DNA of 64,000 nucleotides. Source: an uncultured Bacteroidales bacterium. GTDB taxonomy: Bacteria > Bacteroidota > Bacteroidia > Bacteroidales > UBA932. The position numbers were made by a program, and so were the translations under genes. The notes beneath the pieces were generated by a model, which saw only the letters and a list, made by a program, of their open reading frames with translations, did no database searches and had not been told where the DNA came from. Location: positions 104,345 through 168,344 of the forward strand of contig CALUPT010000006.1 of assembly GCA_944322715.1 (NCBI GenBank), in the 5' to 3' direction. Of this stretch, positions 56,086-63,938 are shown one piece after another (the stretch's first letter is position 1; every line of letters begins with the position of its first letter).

Positions 56086-59000
56086 TCATTTGCGTATGGA
56101 CTTCAGGTATTCTGTAGGAGTTATGTTGAACTCTGCCTTGAAACATTTTGTAAAATAGTTCGGATCCGCCATGCCCACGGCATAGGCAGTTTCAGAGACA
56201 TTCATTCCGTTAGCCAGGCATGTCCTGGCTTCTTTCATTTTTATGTTTCTGATGAACTGCGTGATTGAGCAGCCTGCGAGCGATTTCAGTTTCATGTGCA
56301 GGAGGCTGCGGCTGACATTCATTCCGGCGGTTATCTCCGCGACCCCGAATCTTTCTTCCCTGATATTGTCCATTATCAGTCCCACAAGTTTCTCCATGAA
56401 AGCCTCGTCACGAGGATTGTTCGTAATCTCCTTCACGTTCATTTCTCCCATCTTCCTGAAATGTTCGATATTCCTGCGCCTGCCTGAAATGGTGTTCTTG
56501 ACTAACAGTTCGAGGTTTTTGGCATTGAACGGCTTGTCTATATATGCATCTGCTCCGTGGAGGTAGCCATCGGTATGGTCGTTCTCATCGGTCTTTGCCG
56601 TCAGAAGTACGACCGGGATATGGCTTGTCTTCACATCGTCCCGTATTTTCGCCAGCATGGCAAGTCCGTCCAACTTCGGCATCATTACATCGGATACGAT
56701 TATGTCCGGCATATTTTTCGACAACATGTCGATAGCTTCCTGCCCGTCGTATGCCCGTAGGACCCTGTAACCATGGTTGAAAATGCCGGTTATATAGTCA
56801 TTCATTTCCGGACTGTCCTCAACTACAAGTACTGTCTCTTTCTCTTCCCTGTCTGCCTTTGACTCCAGTCTTTCAGGTATAAGTTCAAGAGTATCCTGTA
56901 TCCTCTGATTGTATTTGCGTATTTCGTCTCCGGTTATGCTTTCGGATGACCGTTCATCGGGGCTGAAAGCGTTATCCGACACATTCAGGGAAACGATGAA
57001 TTCGGTGCCTTTGCCAACCTCGCTTATGACATCTATTTCGCCTTTGTGGATTTTTATCAGCGAACGGGTCAGGGCCAGTCCCAGTCCGAAACCTTCCCTG
57101 TGGTCGCGCCGGTCTACCTGATAATAGCTGTCGAATATTCTTTTCAGGGAATCTTGCGGTATCCCCCTTCCGGTATCCTTGACGGAAATCACGGCGATGG
57201 TATTCCCTTCCTTTTCATCAAAATGAGCGCCGAGAGTCACGCATCCGCCTGTATCCGTATACTTGAATGCATTGGAAAGCAGGTTGTACAGTATTCTCTC
57301 CAGACTTGACGGGGAAAACCATACTTTCTTCCCCGTATCTTCAAGTCTGACTACGAAATCGATATCCTTTTCTCTGGCTATCATGCCGAATATCTTCGAA
57401 GTTTCATCCATAAAACGCATTATGTCGCCCTGCCTTACGAGAATCTTCTTCTGCTTCATTTCTATCTTACTGAAAGTCAGAAGTTCCTTGATCAGATAAT
57501 TCATTCTGTTTGCATTGCGGTACACTACTGACAGTTTGCTCCTGTCATCCTCGTTGAGCCTCGAACTTCCAAGCATCTCCTGCAAAGGCGAGAGAATAAG
57601 CGTAAGAGGAGTCTTCAGATCGTGAGATACATAAGTGAAAAAATCCGTCTTTGCCCTGTTCATCTTTTCAATGTTGAGTCTCCTGTCGTGCTCTGCCTCC
57701 AGTCTCATTTTCAGTGACAGTCTTGCCCTGTACCATCTGTAGCTCCACCACAGTACAAGTACTGAGCATAGGACATACATGCAGAACGCCACAGGAGAGG
57801 CATACCATGGAGGCAGTACCCGTATGGCAAGATCCAACTGCCCTGCATCATCCCAGTTGACGCCATCTATGCCCGCCTTGACCTTGAATAAATAGTTGCC
57901 GGCCCTCAATCCGGTAAATCGTACTTGATGCTGATTCCCGATAGCCTGCCAGTCTTCATCCACACCTTCCATCATCATTGCGTATCTCGTATCGCTGCTG
58001 TACCTGTAATTCAGGCCTGAATAATCTATCTGGAATGATCTTGACTGTCTGTGTTTCAACACTATTCCATTCAAAGCGGAAACAGAACCGGCAGATGGGG
58101 ATTCCGTATCCTCGGGAGAGATATATTCACCGTCCATCGAAATACCTGTCACTACAATCTTGAATGAGGGCTTTTCCTGCCTTACCTTTTCCGGATAGAA
58201 CGACACCATTCCGTCTATAGTTCCGAAACACAGTTCTCCGTCCGGTCGCAGACAGGCAGACGTGTAATTGAACTGATCGGCAGGCAGACCGTCTGACGAA
58301 GTATATCTTACACAAGACCTGTCCGTCCCGCTGATACATACGAGACCGTTTCCCGTTCCTGCCCAGAAATTCCCGGAACTGTCTTCGATTATGCTTTTGA
58401 CAGAATCCGACCCTATCAGTTCCTTCCCGTAGGAAGCCAGCAATCTCCCTTCTGCATCCAGTTCGTACAGACCGTGATGGTCGGTGGCAACCCACATCCG
58501 GTCGCGTGAATCTCTGAATATGTCGGTCACATGCAATTCATCCGATGACAGATAGGGGAGCCTCGATACCTTGAAAGTATTCGTATTCACAGAATACAGG
58601 CCTCCTTTCCTTGCTCCTATCCATAGGGTAGAGTCATCGTGAACGGCAAGGTCAAGAAACCGCAGAGGGGAGATTTTTCTGGGAGCCGCATTTAGTCTGT
58701 TCCGGTCTATCCTGAACAGCCCTGAAGGCCCGGCATACCATATATTGCCCCTCATATCCCCGATTATGTCGAACCCGGAGGATACATCTTCCGTCAAAGC
58801 GCTGTAATCCACAGTTATATCCCTGTCCGGCATATAATGGAGGACTCCTTTCAGAAACAGGCCTATCCAGAGGCTGCCGTCTTCATCTACAAGCAGAGAA
58901 TGCACGTTCTTGGCATCTATGGCCATCCTGCGATGGATAACATCTGATCTTGTGATAGTGCCGTCCGGACCGATATGGTTGAGTCCTCCATCTTCCGTCG

Positions 59001-60099
59001 CGATATAGAGCCCTCCGTCCGGAGCATTTTCTATCTGTCTGATTGCCTTTCCGCTGAGAGTATTGTGGCTGCTTCCGTAAGACCATGTCCTGAACTGGTC
59101 GGACCCTGAAACAAAGTAGTTCACTCCACCGAAATATGTTCCTACCCACATGTTGTCATCCCCGTCCCGGAAAATACTGTACACTGGAGAATCATTCAGT
59201 TCGCTGATATCCTCCTCCGACTGATCATAATGAGCCAGCAATTTCCATGAACTGTCATAGACGTAAATCCCATACTCGGTGCCCATCCAAATATTCCCGG
59301 CTCCGTCCGTCTCCGCACATCTGAAAGTCTTCCTGCCGAGTTCATGAGACAGATTATACAAAGTCCCGGAAATTGTATCGTAAATATAGCAGTAATCGTC
59401 ATTGCAGAGAACAAGTTGTGTCCCCGATACGACAGATACCTCTATCCATATTTTTCCCAGGTTTTTCAAAGCGGCCGGAAGATCGACATACCGGGATTGC
59501 CGGAGATCATAGCAGATCAGACCGGAACCTGTCCCTATCCAAATTCTTGAAGAGCAGTCCTCGGCTGCCGTCAGAAAGACACGTCCCTGATATCCGGTGA
59601 ATGGTTCGAAGGTATCAGCTGAAGAATCGTATCTGAATATTCCGTCACTGCACACTGCCAGCAGATCGTGCTCCTCCCTTGTAAGAATGAACGTGATATC
59701 GTCATCATTATTGCCGTTTATATCATAAGTATGGAAACAGTCTTTCCCATAGTCATACCTGCATATCCCGACATCCGTGGAAATCCATATAGACTGTCTG
59801 AAAGAGTCATTATATAGATGACTGACAAAATCATGGTTCAGAGAGGTGCTGTCTTCCTCGGCGTGAGAATATACAGTCACTTCGTATCCGTCATAACGGC
59901 ACAGACCGTTGGCTGTTGCAAACCACATGAAACCATAGTCATCTTGCGTTATGGAGTATACGGTATTATGGGGCAGGCCATCGGCTCCGTCAAGATGCTT
60001 GAACCTTACATTGTCGTATTGCACCGTCCCGGCCGCAGTAACACATGCCCCGAAAGACAGCAGGACATACATTACTGATATTACACAAGCACGCATCAA
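56086..60099 (-). CDS. Hybrid two-component system sensor-regulator (HTCS)
   Basis: 1337 residues in one frame. Order: signal peptide; two seven-bladed Reg_prop-type propellers (about 28-680, repeats such as ITQDDYGFMWFATANGLCRYDG); Y_Y_Y sandwich (about 690-765); TM helix (about 770-795); HisKA with H-box YVSHDLKTPLTLILSP near 827; HATPase (DTGRGIPQDSLKRIFDSYYQ and GFGLGLALTRSL); receiver with phospho-acceptor Asp in DIIVSDVMMPKLDG near 1135; AraC HTH at the end (about 1230-1337, SLAGCSITQFIRNIKMKEAR and ETAYAVGMADPNYFTKCFK). All catalytic parts are intact. HTCS proteins bind an oligosaccharide in the periplasm and activate the neighbouring PUL. It is convergent with and probably controls PUL 2. 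Confidence 0.95.
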   Translation of the reverse strand: MMRACVISVMYVLLSFGACVTAAGTVQYDNVRFKHLDGADGLPHNTVYSITQDDYGFMWFATANGLCRYDGYEVTVYSHAEEDSTSLNHDFVSHLYNDSFRQSIWISTDVGICRYDYGKDCFHTYDINGNNDDDITFILTREEHDLLAVCSDGIFRYDSSADTFEPFTGYQGRVFLTAAEDCSSRIWIGTGSGLICYDLRQSRYVDLPAALKNLGKIWIEVSVVSGTQLVLCNDDYCYIYDTISGTLYNLSHELGRKTFRCAETDGAGNIWMGTEYGIYVYDSSWKLLAHYDQSEEDISELNDSPVYSIFRDGDDNMWVGTYFGGVNYFVSGSDQFRTWSYGSSHNTLSGKAIRQIENAPDGGLYIATEDGGLNHIGPDGTITRSDVIHRRMAIDAKNVHSLLVDEDGSLWIGLFLKGVLHYMPDRDITVDYSALTEDVSSGFDIIGDMRGNIWYAGPSGLFRIDRNRLNAAPRKISPLRFLDLAVHDDSTLWIGARKGGLYSVNTNTFKVSRLPYLSSDELHVTDIFRDSRDRMWVATDHHGLYELDAEGRLLASYGKELIGSDSVKSIIEDSSGNFWAGTGNGLVCISGTDRSCVRYTSSDGLPADQFNYTSACLRPDGELCFGTIDGMVSFYPEKVRQEKPSFKIVVTGISMDGEYISPEDTESPSAGSVSALNGIVLKHRQSRSFQIDYSGLNYRYSSDTRYAMMMEGVDEDWQAIGNQHQVRFTGLRAGNYLFKVKAGIDGVNWDDAGQLDLAIRVLPPWYASPVAFCMYVLCSVLVLWWSYRWYRARLSLKMRLEAEHDRRLNIEKMNRAKTDFFTYVSHDLKTPLTLILSPLQEMLGSSRLNEDDRSKLSVVYRNANRMNYLIKELLTFSKIEMKQKKILVRQGDIMRFMDETSKIFGMIAREKDIDFVVRLEDTGKKVWFSPSSLERILYNLLSNAFKYTDTGGCVTLGAHFDEKEGNTIAVISVKDTGRGIPQDSLKRIFDSYYQVDRRDHREGFGLGLALTRSLIKIHKGEIDVISEVGKGTEFIVSLNVSDNAFSPDERSSESITGDEIRKYNQRIQDTLELIPERLESKADREEKETVLVVEDSPEMNDYITGIFNHGYRVLRAYDGQEAIDMLSKNMPDIIVSDVMMPKLDGLAMLAKIRDDVKTSHIPVVLLTAKTDENDHTDGYLHGADAYIDKPFNAKNLELLVKNTISGRRRNIEHFRKMGEMNVKEITNNPRDEAFMEKLVGLIMDNIREERFGVAEITAGMNVSRSLLHMKLKSLAGCSITQFIRNIKMKEARTCLANGMNVSETAYAVGMADPNYFTKCFKAEFNITPTEYLKSIRK

Positions 60100-60394
60100 C
60101 TGTAAATTTAATCAAAATTTTCGCTATTGTTGTCATGACAGGAAGAAAAACTGCAGCAATATGTCTGTGCACTTGTTCGGCATATAAGTATTCTGCCCGT
60201 CAGATATTCGTGAAGAACCATAATATCATGGCATCCACTGCTGTCGTGGATGTCGATGCGGACTATACCATTTTTTCATGTTTTCCGCAATGCAGCGGAT
60301 ATATGACGTTTTTCCGTTATTTTTCTTATCGGCAAATTGAGAAAATTCACGGATTTTTGTATATGTTTGTGCCCGGAAAACCATGGAGGGAAAG
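60100..60394. other. Intergenic region between HTCS and queD
   Basis: About 295 bases with no supported gene. On the minus strand a TAAATTTA close to the HTCS start could be its -7 element. The right end holds the queD promoter. A short open frame across it (60045-60497, plus) has no recognisable domain and reaches into queD. Confidence 0.6.
60337..60369 (+). promoter_or_regulatory. Promoter of queD-queE
   Basis: TTG at 60337-60339 and TATGTTTG at 60362-60369 (exact TAnnTTTG match) with 22 bases between them fit the Bacteroidota housekeeping promoter. The expected transcript start lies a few bases before the first possible queD ATG. Confidence 0.6.
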
Positions 60395-60754
60395 ATGTAT
60401 TTTGTATCGAAGAGACTTGAGATATCCTTTGCACACAGGCTTTCGCTTGATTATGAGAGCAAATGTACCCGTCTGCACGGGCACAACGCCATCGTGACAG
60501 TATTCTGCTGCTCCAGGGAGCTCGACAGGAACGGGATGGTGACCGACTTCTCGTCCATCAGTCAGATTGTCAAAGACAGCCTTGACCATAACTTTGCCAA
60601 TGATGCAATGGAATTCAATCCTACAGCCGAGAATCTTGCCCGATGGATCTGCGGACAGGTCCCGAATTGCTACAAGGTCATGTTCCAGGAATCGGAAGGC
60701 AATGTGGCTGTCTATGTAAAGGCCGGTTTCGAGGATGCGGCGAAAATATTGTAA
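60395..60754 (+). CDS. queD: 6-carboxy-5,6,7,8-tetrahydropterin synthase
   Basis: 119 residues from ATG 60395. An ATG at 60383 is also in frame, but the GGAGGGAAAG between the two reads as a Shine-Dalgarno for 60395, so the later start is preferred. The zinc site is His in ISFAHRL and the His pair in KCTRLHGHNA, where the Cys is catalytic; VTDFSSI, LDHNFAND and NPTAENLARWI are the other QueD blocks. The enzyme converts dihydroneopterin triphosphate to 6-carboxytetrahydropterin in queuosine synthesis. QueE follows 55 bases later; queC and queF are not in the window. Confidence 0.94.
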   Translation: MYFVSKRLEISFAHRLSLDYESKCTRLHGHNAIVTVFCCSRELDRNGMVTDFSSISQIVKDSLDHNFANDAMEFNPTAENLARWICGQVPNCYKVMFQESEGNVAVYVKAGFEDAAKIL

Positions 60755-60809
60755 CCATCGTGTGATTCGGCTTGTGACCGCAGGGGGATGCCGTTGAAAT
60801 GAAACGGAT

Positions 60810-61388
60810 ATGACAGACAGGACATATAAGATAAACGAGATTTTCTATTCCCTTCAGGGCGAAGGCTATTATGCCGGCACTCCGGCGGTCTTTGTCCGTT
60901 TTTCCGGCTGCAATCTCCGTTGTCCGTTCTGTGACACGGACCACGGTTCCGGTACCATGATGTCCGGGAAAGATATAGTTTCGCAGGTGTCTTCATATCC
61001 CTCGCGCCATACGGTGCTTACAGGAGGCGAGCCCTCTCTTTTCATTGATGACAGGTTTGTGGATGCCCTGCATTCAGCCGGCAGATATGTGGCGGTGGAG
61101 ACCAACGGCACCCGTCCTCTTCCGGAAGGCATCGACTGGGTCACATGTTCTCCAAAGGACCGCTGCCTGCTTAGGTGCTGTGATGAATTGAAGGTTGTTT
61201 ATATAGGCGCAGACCAGGACTTGTCGGTTTACGATGGTATCCGGACAACGCACCGGTTCCTGCAACCGTGCGATACCGGGGATCCGGACAGGAATCGGAT
61301 TCTCCTTCATGAAGCCATTGAATACTGCAAATCCAATCCTGAATGGAGACTCTCTCTCCAGACGCATAAACTGACAGGAATCCGGTGA
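60810..61388 (+). CDS. queE: 7-carboxy-7-deazaguanine synthase (radical SAM)
   Basis: 192 residues, at the short end for the family. The N-terminus INEIFYSLQGEGYYAGTPAVFVRFSGCNLRCPFCDTDH (read in parts) holds the CxxxCxxC site (Cys 34, Cys 38, Cys 41) and the LQGEG substrate loop. VLTGGEPSLF is the SAM-binding block, VAVETNGT and WVTCSPK follow, and the end RLSLQTHKLTGIR is the typical QueE C-terminus. It turns 6-carboxytetrahydropterin into 7-carboxy-7-deazaguanine and so acts directly after QueD. Confidence 0.94.
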   Translation: MTDRTYKINEIFYSLQGEGYYAGTPAVFVRFSGCNLRCPFCDTDHGSGTMMSGKDIVSQVSSYPSRHTVLTGGEPSLFIDDRFVDALHSAGRYVAVETNGTRPLPEGIDWVTCSPKDRCLLRCCDELKVVYIGADQDLSVYDGIRTTHRFLQPCDTGDPDRNRILLHEAIEYCKSNPEWRLSLQTHKLTGIR

Positions 61389-61415
61389 ACAGACCGGTGT
61401 GCCTGTAGGCGGATT
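61377..61415 (+). terminator. Possible terminator after queE
   Basis: GGAATCCG at the queE end can pair with CGGATTTTCC about 25 bases on, with an inner CCGGT/ACCGG pairing, followed by a short T run. The stem is imperfect. Confidence 0.3.
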
Positions 61416-61723
61416 TTCCCCTGTCGCGGCTGCAACAGCAACCCTCATATACGGGAAAAGCACCTGTATCTTTCTGCAAGTGCCTGATCTGTCATGAAGC
61501 CGTGCAGTGACTTGAGTATGGCTTTGCTGATTCGTATGTACATTCATATCTGTAGCGGGTTGATACGCCAGAGTTATCTGTAATGGATTTTTAATAAACC
61601 GCACCAGAATACCAGAATATTTTCGAAAAATTTTGTACTTTATAAAAAGTAATGTATCTTTGCAGTCCAATTCCAAGGTGTCACGACGGAATCAATCCGT
61701 ATAACCGAGGAACTGCAAATATT
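61389..61723. other. Gene-free stretch before tRNA-Pro
   Basis: About 335 bases. No protein gene is supported. It holds a GCACCTG...TCTGCAAGTGC hairpin-like segment near 61455-61482, a TAGCGGGTTG near 61550 and the tRNA promoter. A diverged copy of the first two occurs near 63015-63075. Confidence 0.55.
61633..61662 (+). promoter_or_regulatory. Promoter of tRNA-Pro
   Basis: TTG at 61633-61635 and TATCTTTG at 61655-61662 with 19 bases between them; both elements match the Bacteroidota consensus exactly. The tRNA begins about 60 bases downstream. Confidence 0.7.
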
Positions 61724-61797
61724 CGGGGTGTGGCGCAGTTGGCTAGCGCATCTGGTTTGGGACCAGAGGGTCCTGTGTTCGAGTCACAGTACCCCGA
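61724..61797 (+). tRNA. tRNA-Pro (anticodon TGG)
   Basis: A complete cloverleaf can be drawn. The acceptor pairs CGGGGTG with TACCCCG plus discriminator A; the D arm holds GCGCAGTTGGCTAGCGC; the anticodon arm is TCTGG-TTTGGGA-CCAGA with TGG at 34-36; the T arm is CTGTG-TTCGAGT-CACAG. CCA is not encoded. A promoter and a terminator flank it, so it is expressed as a single tRNA. Confidence 0.93.
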
Positions 61798-61801
61798 CAT
61801 T

Positions 61802-61840
61802 GAGACGGAGACAGATTTACCTGCCTCCGTCTCTCTTTTA
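61802..61840 (+). terminator. Terminator of tRNA-Pro
   Basis: GAGACGGAG at 61802-61810 pairs with CTCCGTCTC at 61825-61833, followed by TCTTTTA-type T-rich sequence. It begins five bases after the tRNA. Confidence 0.75.
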
Positions 61841-61958
61841 TATCTCCCCGACACCGAGTCAATTATGTCAAACACAACCTAATGCTTATCCGTCTTTTGA
61901 CACATAAATTATATACAACAAACCCTCCTACATTGCTGCAAGAGGGTGTGTCGTTAAA

Positions 61959-62246
61959 CTATTTCTTGAACAAGTCCGAATGAGTGCCTGTCCGAATGAG
62001 ATTGAGAATATGAAGTTCTCCGTCTGATTCTTTGCTATATATCAGAAGCCAGTCGGGTTGAATGTGACATTCCCGACATCCGGAATACTCTCCTTTCAAT
62101 GTATGGTCTTGATTCTTTGCAGGTAGCGGAATGTCATTAGCCAAACTTAATACAATCTCATTGAGTTCTTCTTCCGGAAGATTTCTCCGTCTCGCCAGTT
62201 TTATATCTTTCTTATACTGACTGGAAATGACAATCTTGCGTTTCAT
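61959..62246 (-). CDS. YafQ/RelE-type mRNA interferase toxin
   Basis: 95 residues. The fold pattern of the RelE superfamily is clear: a basic first strand and helix (KRKIVISSQYKKDIKLARRR), a second helix (LPEEELNEIVLSLAND), then DHTLKGEYSGCRECHIQPDWLLIYS and ELHILNLIRTGTHSDLF, as in YafQ. The conserved His and Arg/Asp residues of the C-terminal strand that cut mRNA in the ribosome are kept (IRTGTHSDLF). Its ATG overlaps the antitoxin stop as ATGA, the normal coupling in such pairs. It probably acts as a stress-linked or plasmid/island-stabilising toxin. Confidence 0.9.
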   Translation of the reverse strand: MKRKIVISSQYKKDIKLARRRNLPEEELNEIVLSLANDIPLPAKNQDHTLKGEYSGCRECHIQPDWLLIYSKESDGELHILNLIRTGTHSDLFKK

Positions 62247-62428
62247 TTGATTGCTTCAAGATATTCCTCAAATGTATTGCACACTGTTCCTTTACCCTCC
62301 CGGATTTCCTGAATAGCCTTTCTCGTTGTCTCGTTCGGGACTTCGATTACTCCGAGGGTTTTAAGGTAATTGACCAGACCCTTACCCTCTTTTGTCCTTT
62401 CATTTACTGTTATCGTATATGTTGCCAT
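62243..62428 (-). CDS. Antitoxin of the YafQ-type pair
   Basis: 61 residues from ATG 62428 (MATYTITVNERTKEGKG); a longer frame from 62482 would cross the -7 element and start with a cysteine-rich stretch, so it is rejected. The N-terminal strand (TYTITVNER) and helix (GLVNYLKTLGVIEV) fit a small dimeric DNA-binding half, and the acidic tail (KAIQEIREGKGTVCNTFEEYLEAIK) the toxin-neutralising part. The exact antitoxin family is not recognised. It probably represses its own promoter through the inverted repeat at 62483-62498. Confidence 0.82.
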   Translation of the reverse strand: MATYTITVNERTKEGKGLVNYLKTLGVIEVPNETTRKAIQEIREGKGTVCNTFEEYLEAIK

Positions 62429-62456
62429 ATCAATCTCCTTTGTTTGTCGTCTTTTG

Positions 62457-62487
62457 CAAATATAGGTACAAACCGAGAGCAATGCAA
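62457..62487 (-). promoter_or_regulatory. Promoter of the toxin-antitoxin pair
   Basis: On the minus strand TTG at 62485-62487 and TATATTTG at 62457-62464 (exact TAnnTTTG match) with 20 bases between them. The antitoxin start lies 29 bases after the -7 element. Confidence 0.65.
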
Positions 62488-62498
62488 GCCTACTTGCA
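62483..62498. promoter_or_regulatory. Inverted repeat TGCAAG-N4-CTTGCA, candidate autoregulatory operator
   Basis: A perfect six-base inverted repeat with a four-base spacer covers the -33 element of the toxin-antitoxin promoter, where a repressor complex would block polymerase. Confidence 0.5.
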
Positions 62499-63463
62499 AT
62501 TGCCGAGGTGCAGTCCTATAAATATCCGTCAAGACAAATATAGTCTTTTTATCCATAACCGGATAAAGTGCCTGCCAAATCCATTCCAAATTTTTCTGGA
62601 ATCAGAACAGGTCTATTTAATAGGCAGGTGCTTCCAACTAAATTTTCTTATCTGGAATCTACACCTAATATATAGGAAGCCTAATTCCGTTTCTTCCCGT
62701 TTCGCTTCTTAAAGTACGGCAGATAAATGATTTCAGTATCCGCATCCTCTCTTGGCTCGTAAAGATAAACCTTGCGTGTCCTCTGTATTTCAAGAATGAG
62801 CGGTATCTATATCATGGTCGTGCATATCAATGGTATTTCTCGGCAGGGTGGACAATCAGGTGATAAAGTCCTTGCAATAAATTGATTTATATATCTTTGT
62901 GAAAATTTTCACTGATATGGTTAAAAAAGTGTCCAGGTGACCTAAAATTGCTTACACAAAGTGCTGAAACAGGGGATGGCAGTACGGTATTGCTACGGCA
63001 AAGATACGAAAAAAGCACCTGCAATTCCTCTGCAAGTGCTTGAATTTCCGTGAGTTTTAAGAGTAGCGGGTCGCAGGATGTTTCAGTCGCCACTCCGTGA
63101 CTCCTTCTAATCCTGACTTGCTCCGCAGGTGCCTGTTACCCAAGAAAGCGGGTGGAGAATTTGCGGACCTCATGATTATGAATCATGCGCTTGAATTTGG
63201 TTTGCAGTTAATTACACTGTCAATATCAGTGAGTTATGAAGCCTTGTCGTGACTGGGTTATGACTTTGCTAACAGGATTGCTAACATATTCACATCAGCA
63301 GATACTGGGTTAAACATAAAGTAATATAATTGTAAATCAATTAGTTGTATCAGTCTTAATCTCTCATTCTCCAGCCTACGCCATATTTTCCCGATTTTTC
63401 TGTTTATATACCCCTCACGAAATTACAGCGCCGATAATTAAATGATATATAATGAAATAGGAA
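62499..63463. other. About 1 kb of gene-free, decayed accessory sequence
   Basis: No open frame here has a recognisable protein domain. The stretch holds an A+T-rich part, a minus-strand hairpin with GCACTTGCA / TGCAGGTGC arms followed by six T (about 63012-63041), a minus-strand TATCTTTG (about 62998-63006), a TAGCGGGTCGCAGGA sequence near 63063 and a tRNA-Met-like relic. A GGTCACCTGGACACTTTTTT on the minus strand (about 62922-62941) recalls IS21-family flanks, but this is only an impression. The whole looks like remains of integrations next to the tRNA gene. Confidence 0.45.
63163..63192 (-). other. tRNA-Met-like relic (anticodon arm only)
   Basis: The minus strand reads GCGCATGATTCATAATCATG followed by AGGTCCGC: a CATGA / TCATG stem with loop TTCATAA and anticodon CAT, plus variable-loop start. 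No D arm precedes it and the T arm is degenerate (AAATTCTCCACCCGC). It may be a tRNA pseudogene or an attachment-site remnant. Confidence 0.5.
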
Positions 63464-63484
63464 ATCCCCTCGTTTGGAGGGGAT
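63464..63484 (-). terminator. Second hairpin downstream of the right-edge gene remnant
   Basis: Perfect eight-base stem ATCCCCTC / GAGGGGAT with a five-base loop. On the minus strand it is followed by TTCC only, so it is a weaker terminator than a T-run type; it may back up the hairpin at 63506-63532. Confidence 0.45.
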
Positions 63485-63505
63485 ATTGAGTAAGATTTTA
63501 CCAAA

Positions 63506-63532
63506 GTCCCTCCACCATTATAGCAGAGGGAC
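63506..63532 (-). terminator. Hairpin directly downstream of the right-edge gene remnant
   Basis: Seven-base stem GTCCCTC / GAGGGAC with a 13-base loop, 14 bases after the stop codon of the remnant at 63546; a short TTTGG follows on the minus strand. Confidence 0.5.
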
Positions 63533-63545
63533 GGTTTAACTTCAA

Positions 63546-63938
63546 TTAGTAATACTTTATATTGTATTCCATTGTTCGGGATTCATCTATATCTCGAATC
63601 TTTGTAGGATACCCATATGAATCAAATTCGTATGTTCTGTTATTCCACTCTGAATTGCCGTATCCACTCATTAAATGCTTACTGCAAGTGCCTGGAAATT
63701 TGATTCCTGTTCCCGAAATATCTGCCGAATAATTCAAGAAGTCAACATTCATTTTATCCTCATTTTCAAGATATTGAATCTTTCTGTTACTGTCTCTGAC
63801 TATATCTCCATTCTGCCATTCATATTCTTCTGTCATAGAACCTACTTCTCTTTTCAAATAGCCGTTCTCATACTCATATGTGACGGAAGAAGAAATCTCG
63901 CCCTCATAGATAGATTCGTATTTTATCTTGAGTTCAAC
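63546..63938 (-). pseudogene. 5'-truncated gene for a YD/DUF4595-like repeat protein
   Basis: The frame is open from 63938 to the stop at 63546 (about 130 codons) but has no ATG before residue 36 and meets a stop at 63939-63941, so the 5' part is lost. The visible protein has short Tyr-rich beta repeats (SSVTYEYENGYL, TEEYEWQNGDIVRDSNRKI, NRTYEFDSYGYPTKI) that recall RHS/DUF4595 style surface proteins of Bacteroidales. The junction at about 63939 abuts A+T-rich sequence reaching the window edge, which may be the end of an insertion. The function is unknown. Confidence 0.5.

Noticed and set aside
62392..62712. 106-codon plus-strand open frame near the toxin-antitoxin pair
   Set aside because: Overlaps the antitoxin gene and its promoter and shows no recognisable features.
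62887..63093. 68-codon minus-strand open frame in the accessory stretch
   Set aside because: It runs through a terminator-like hairpin and a -7 element; no start signal or domain, so it is more probably non-coding relic sequence.
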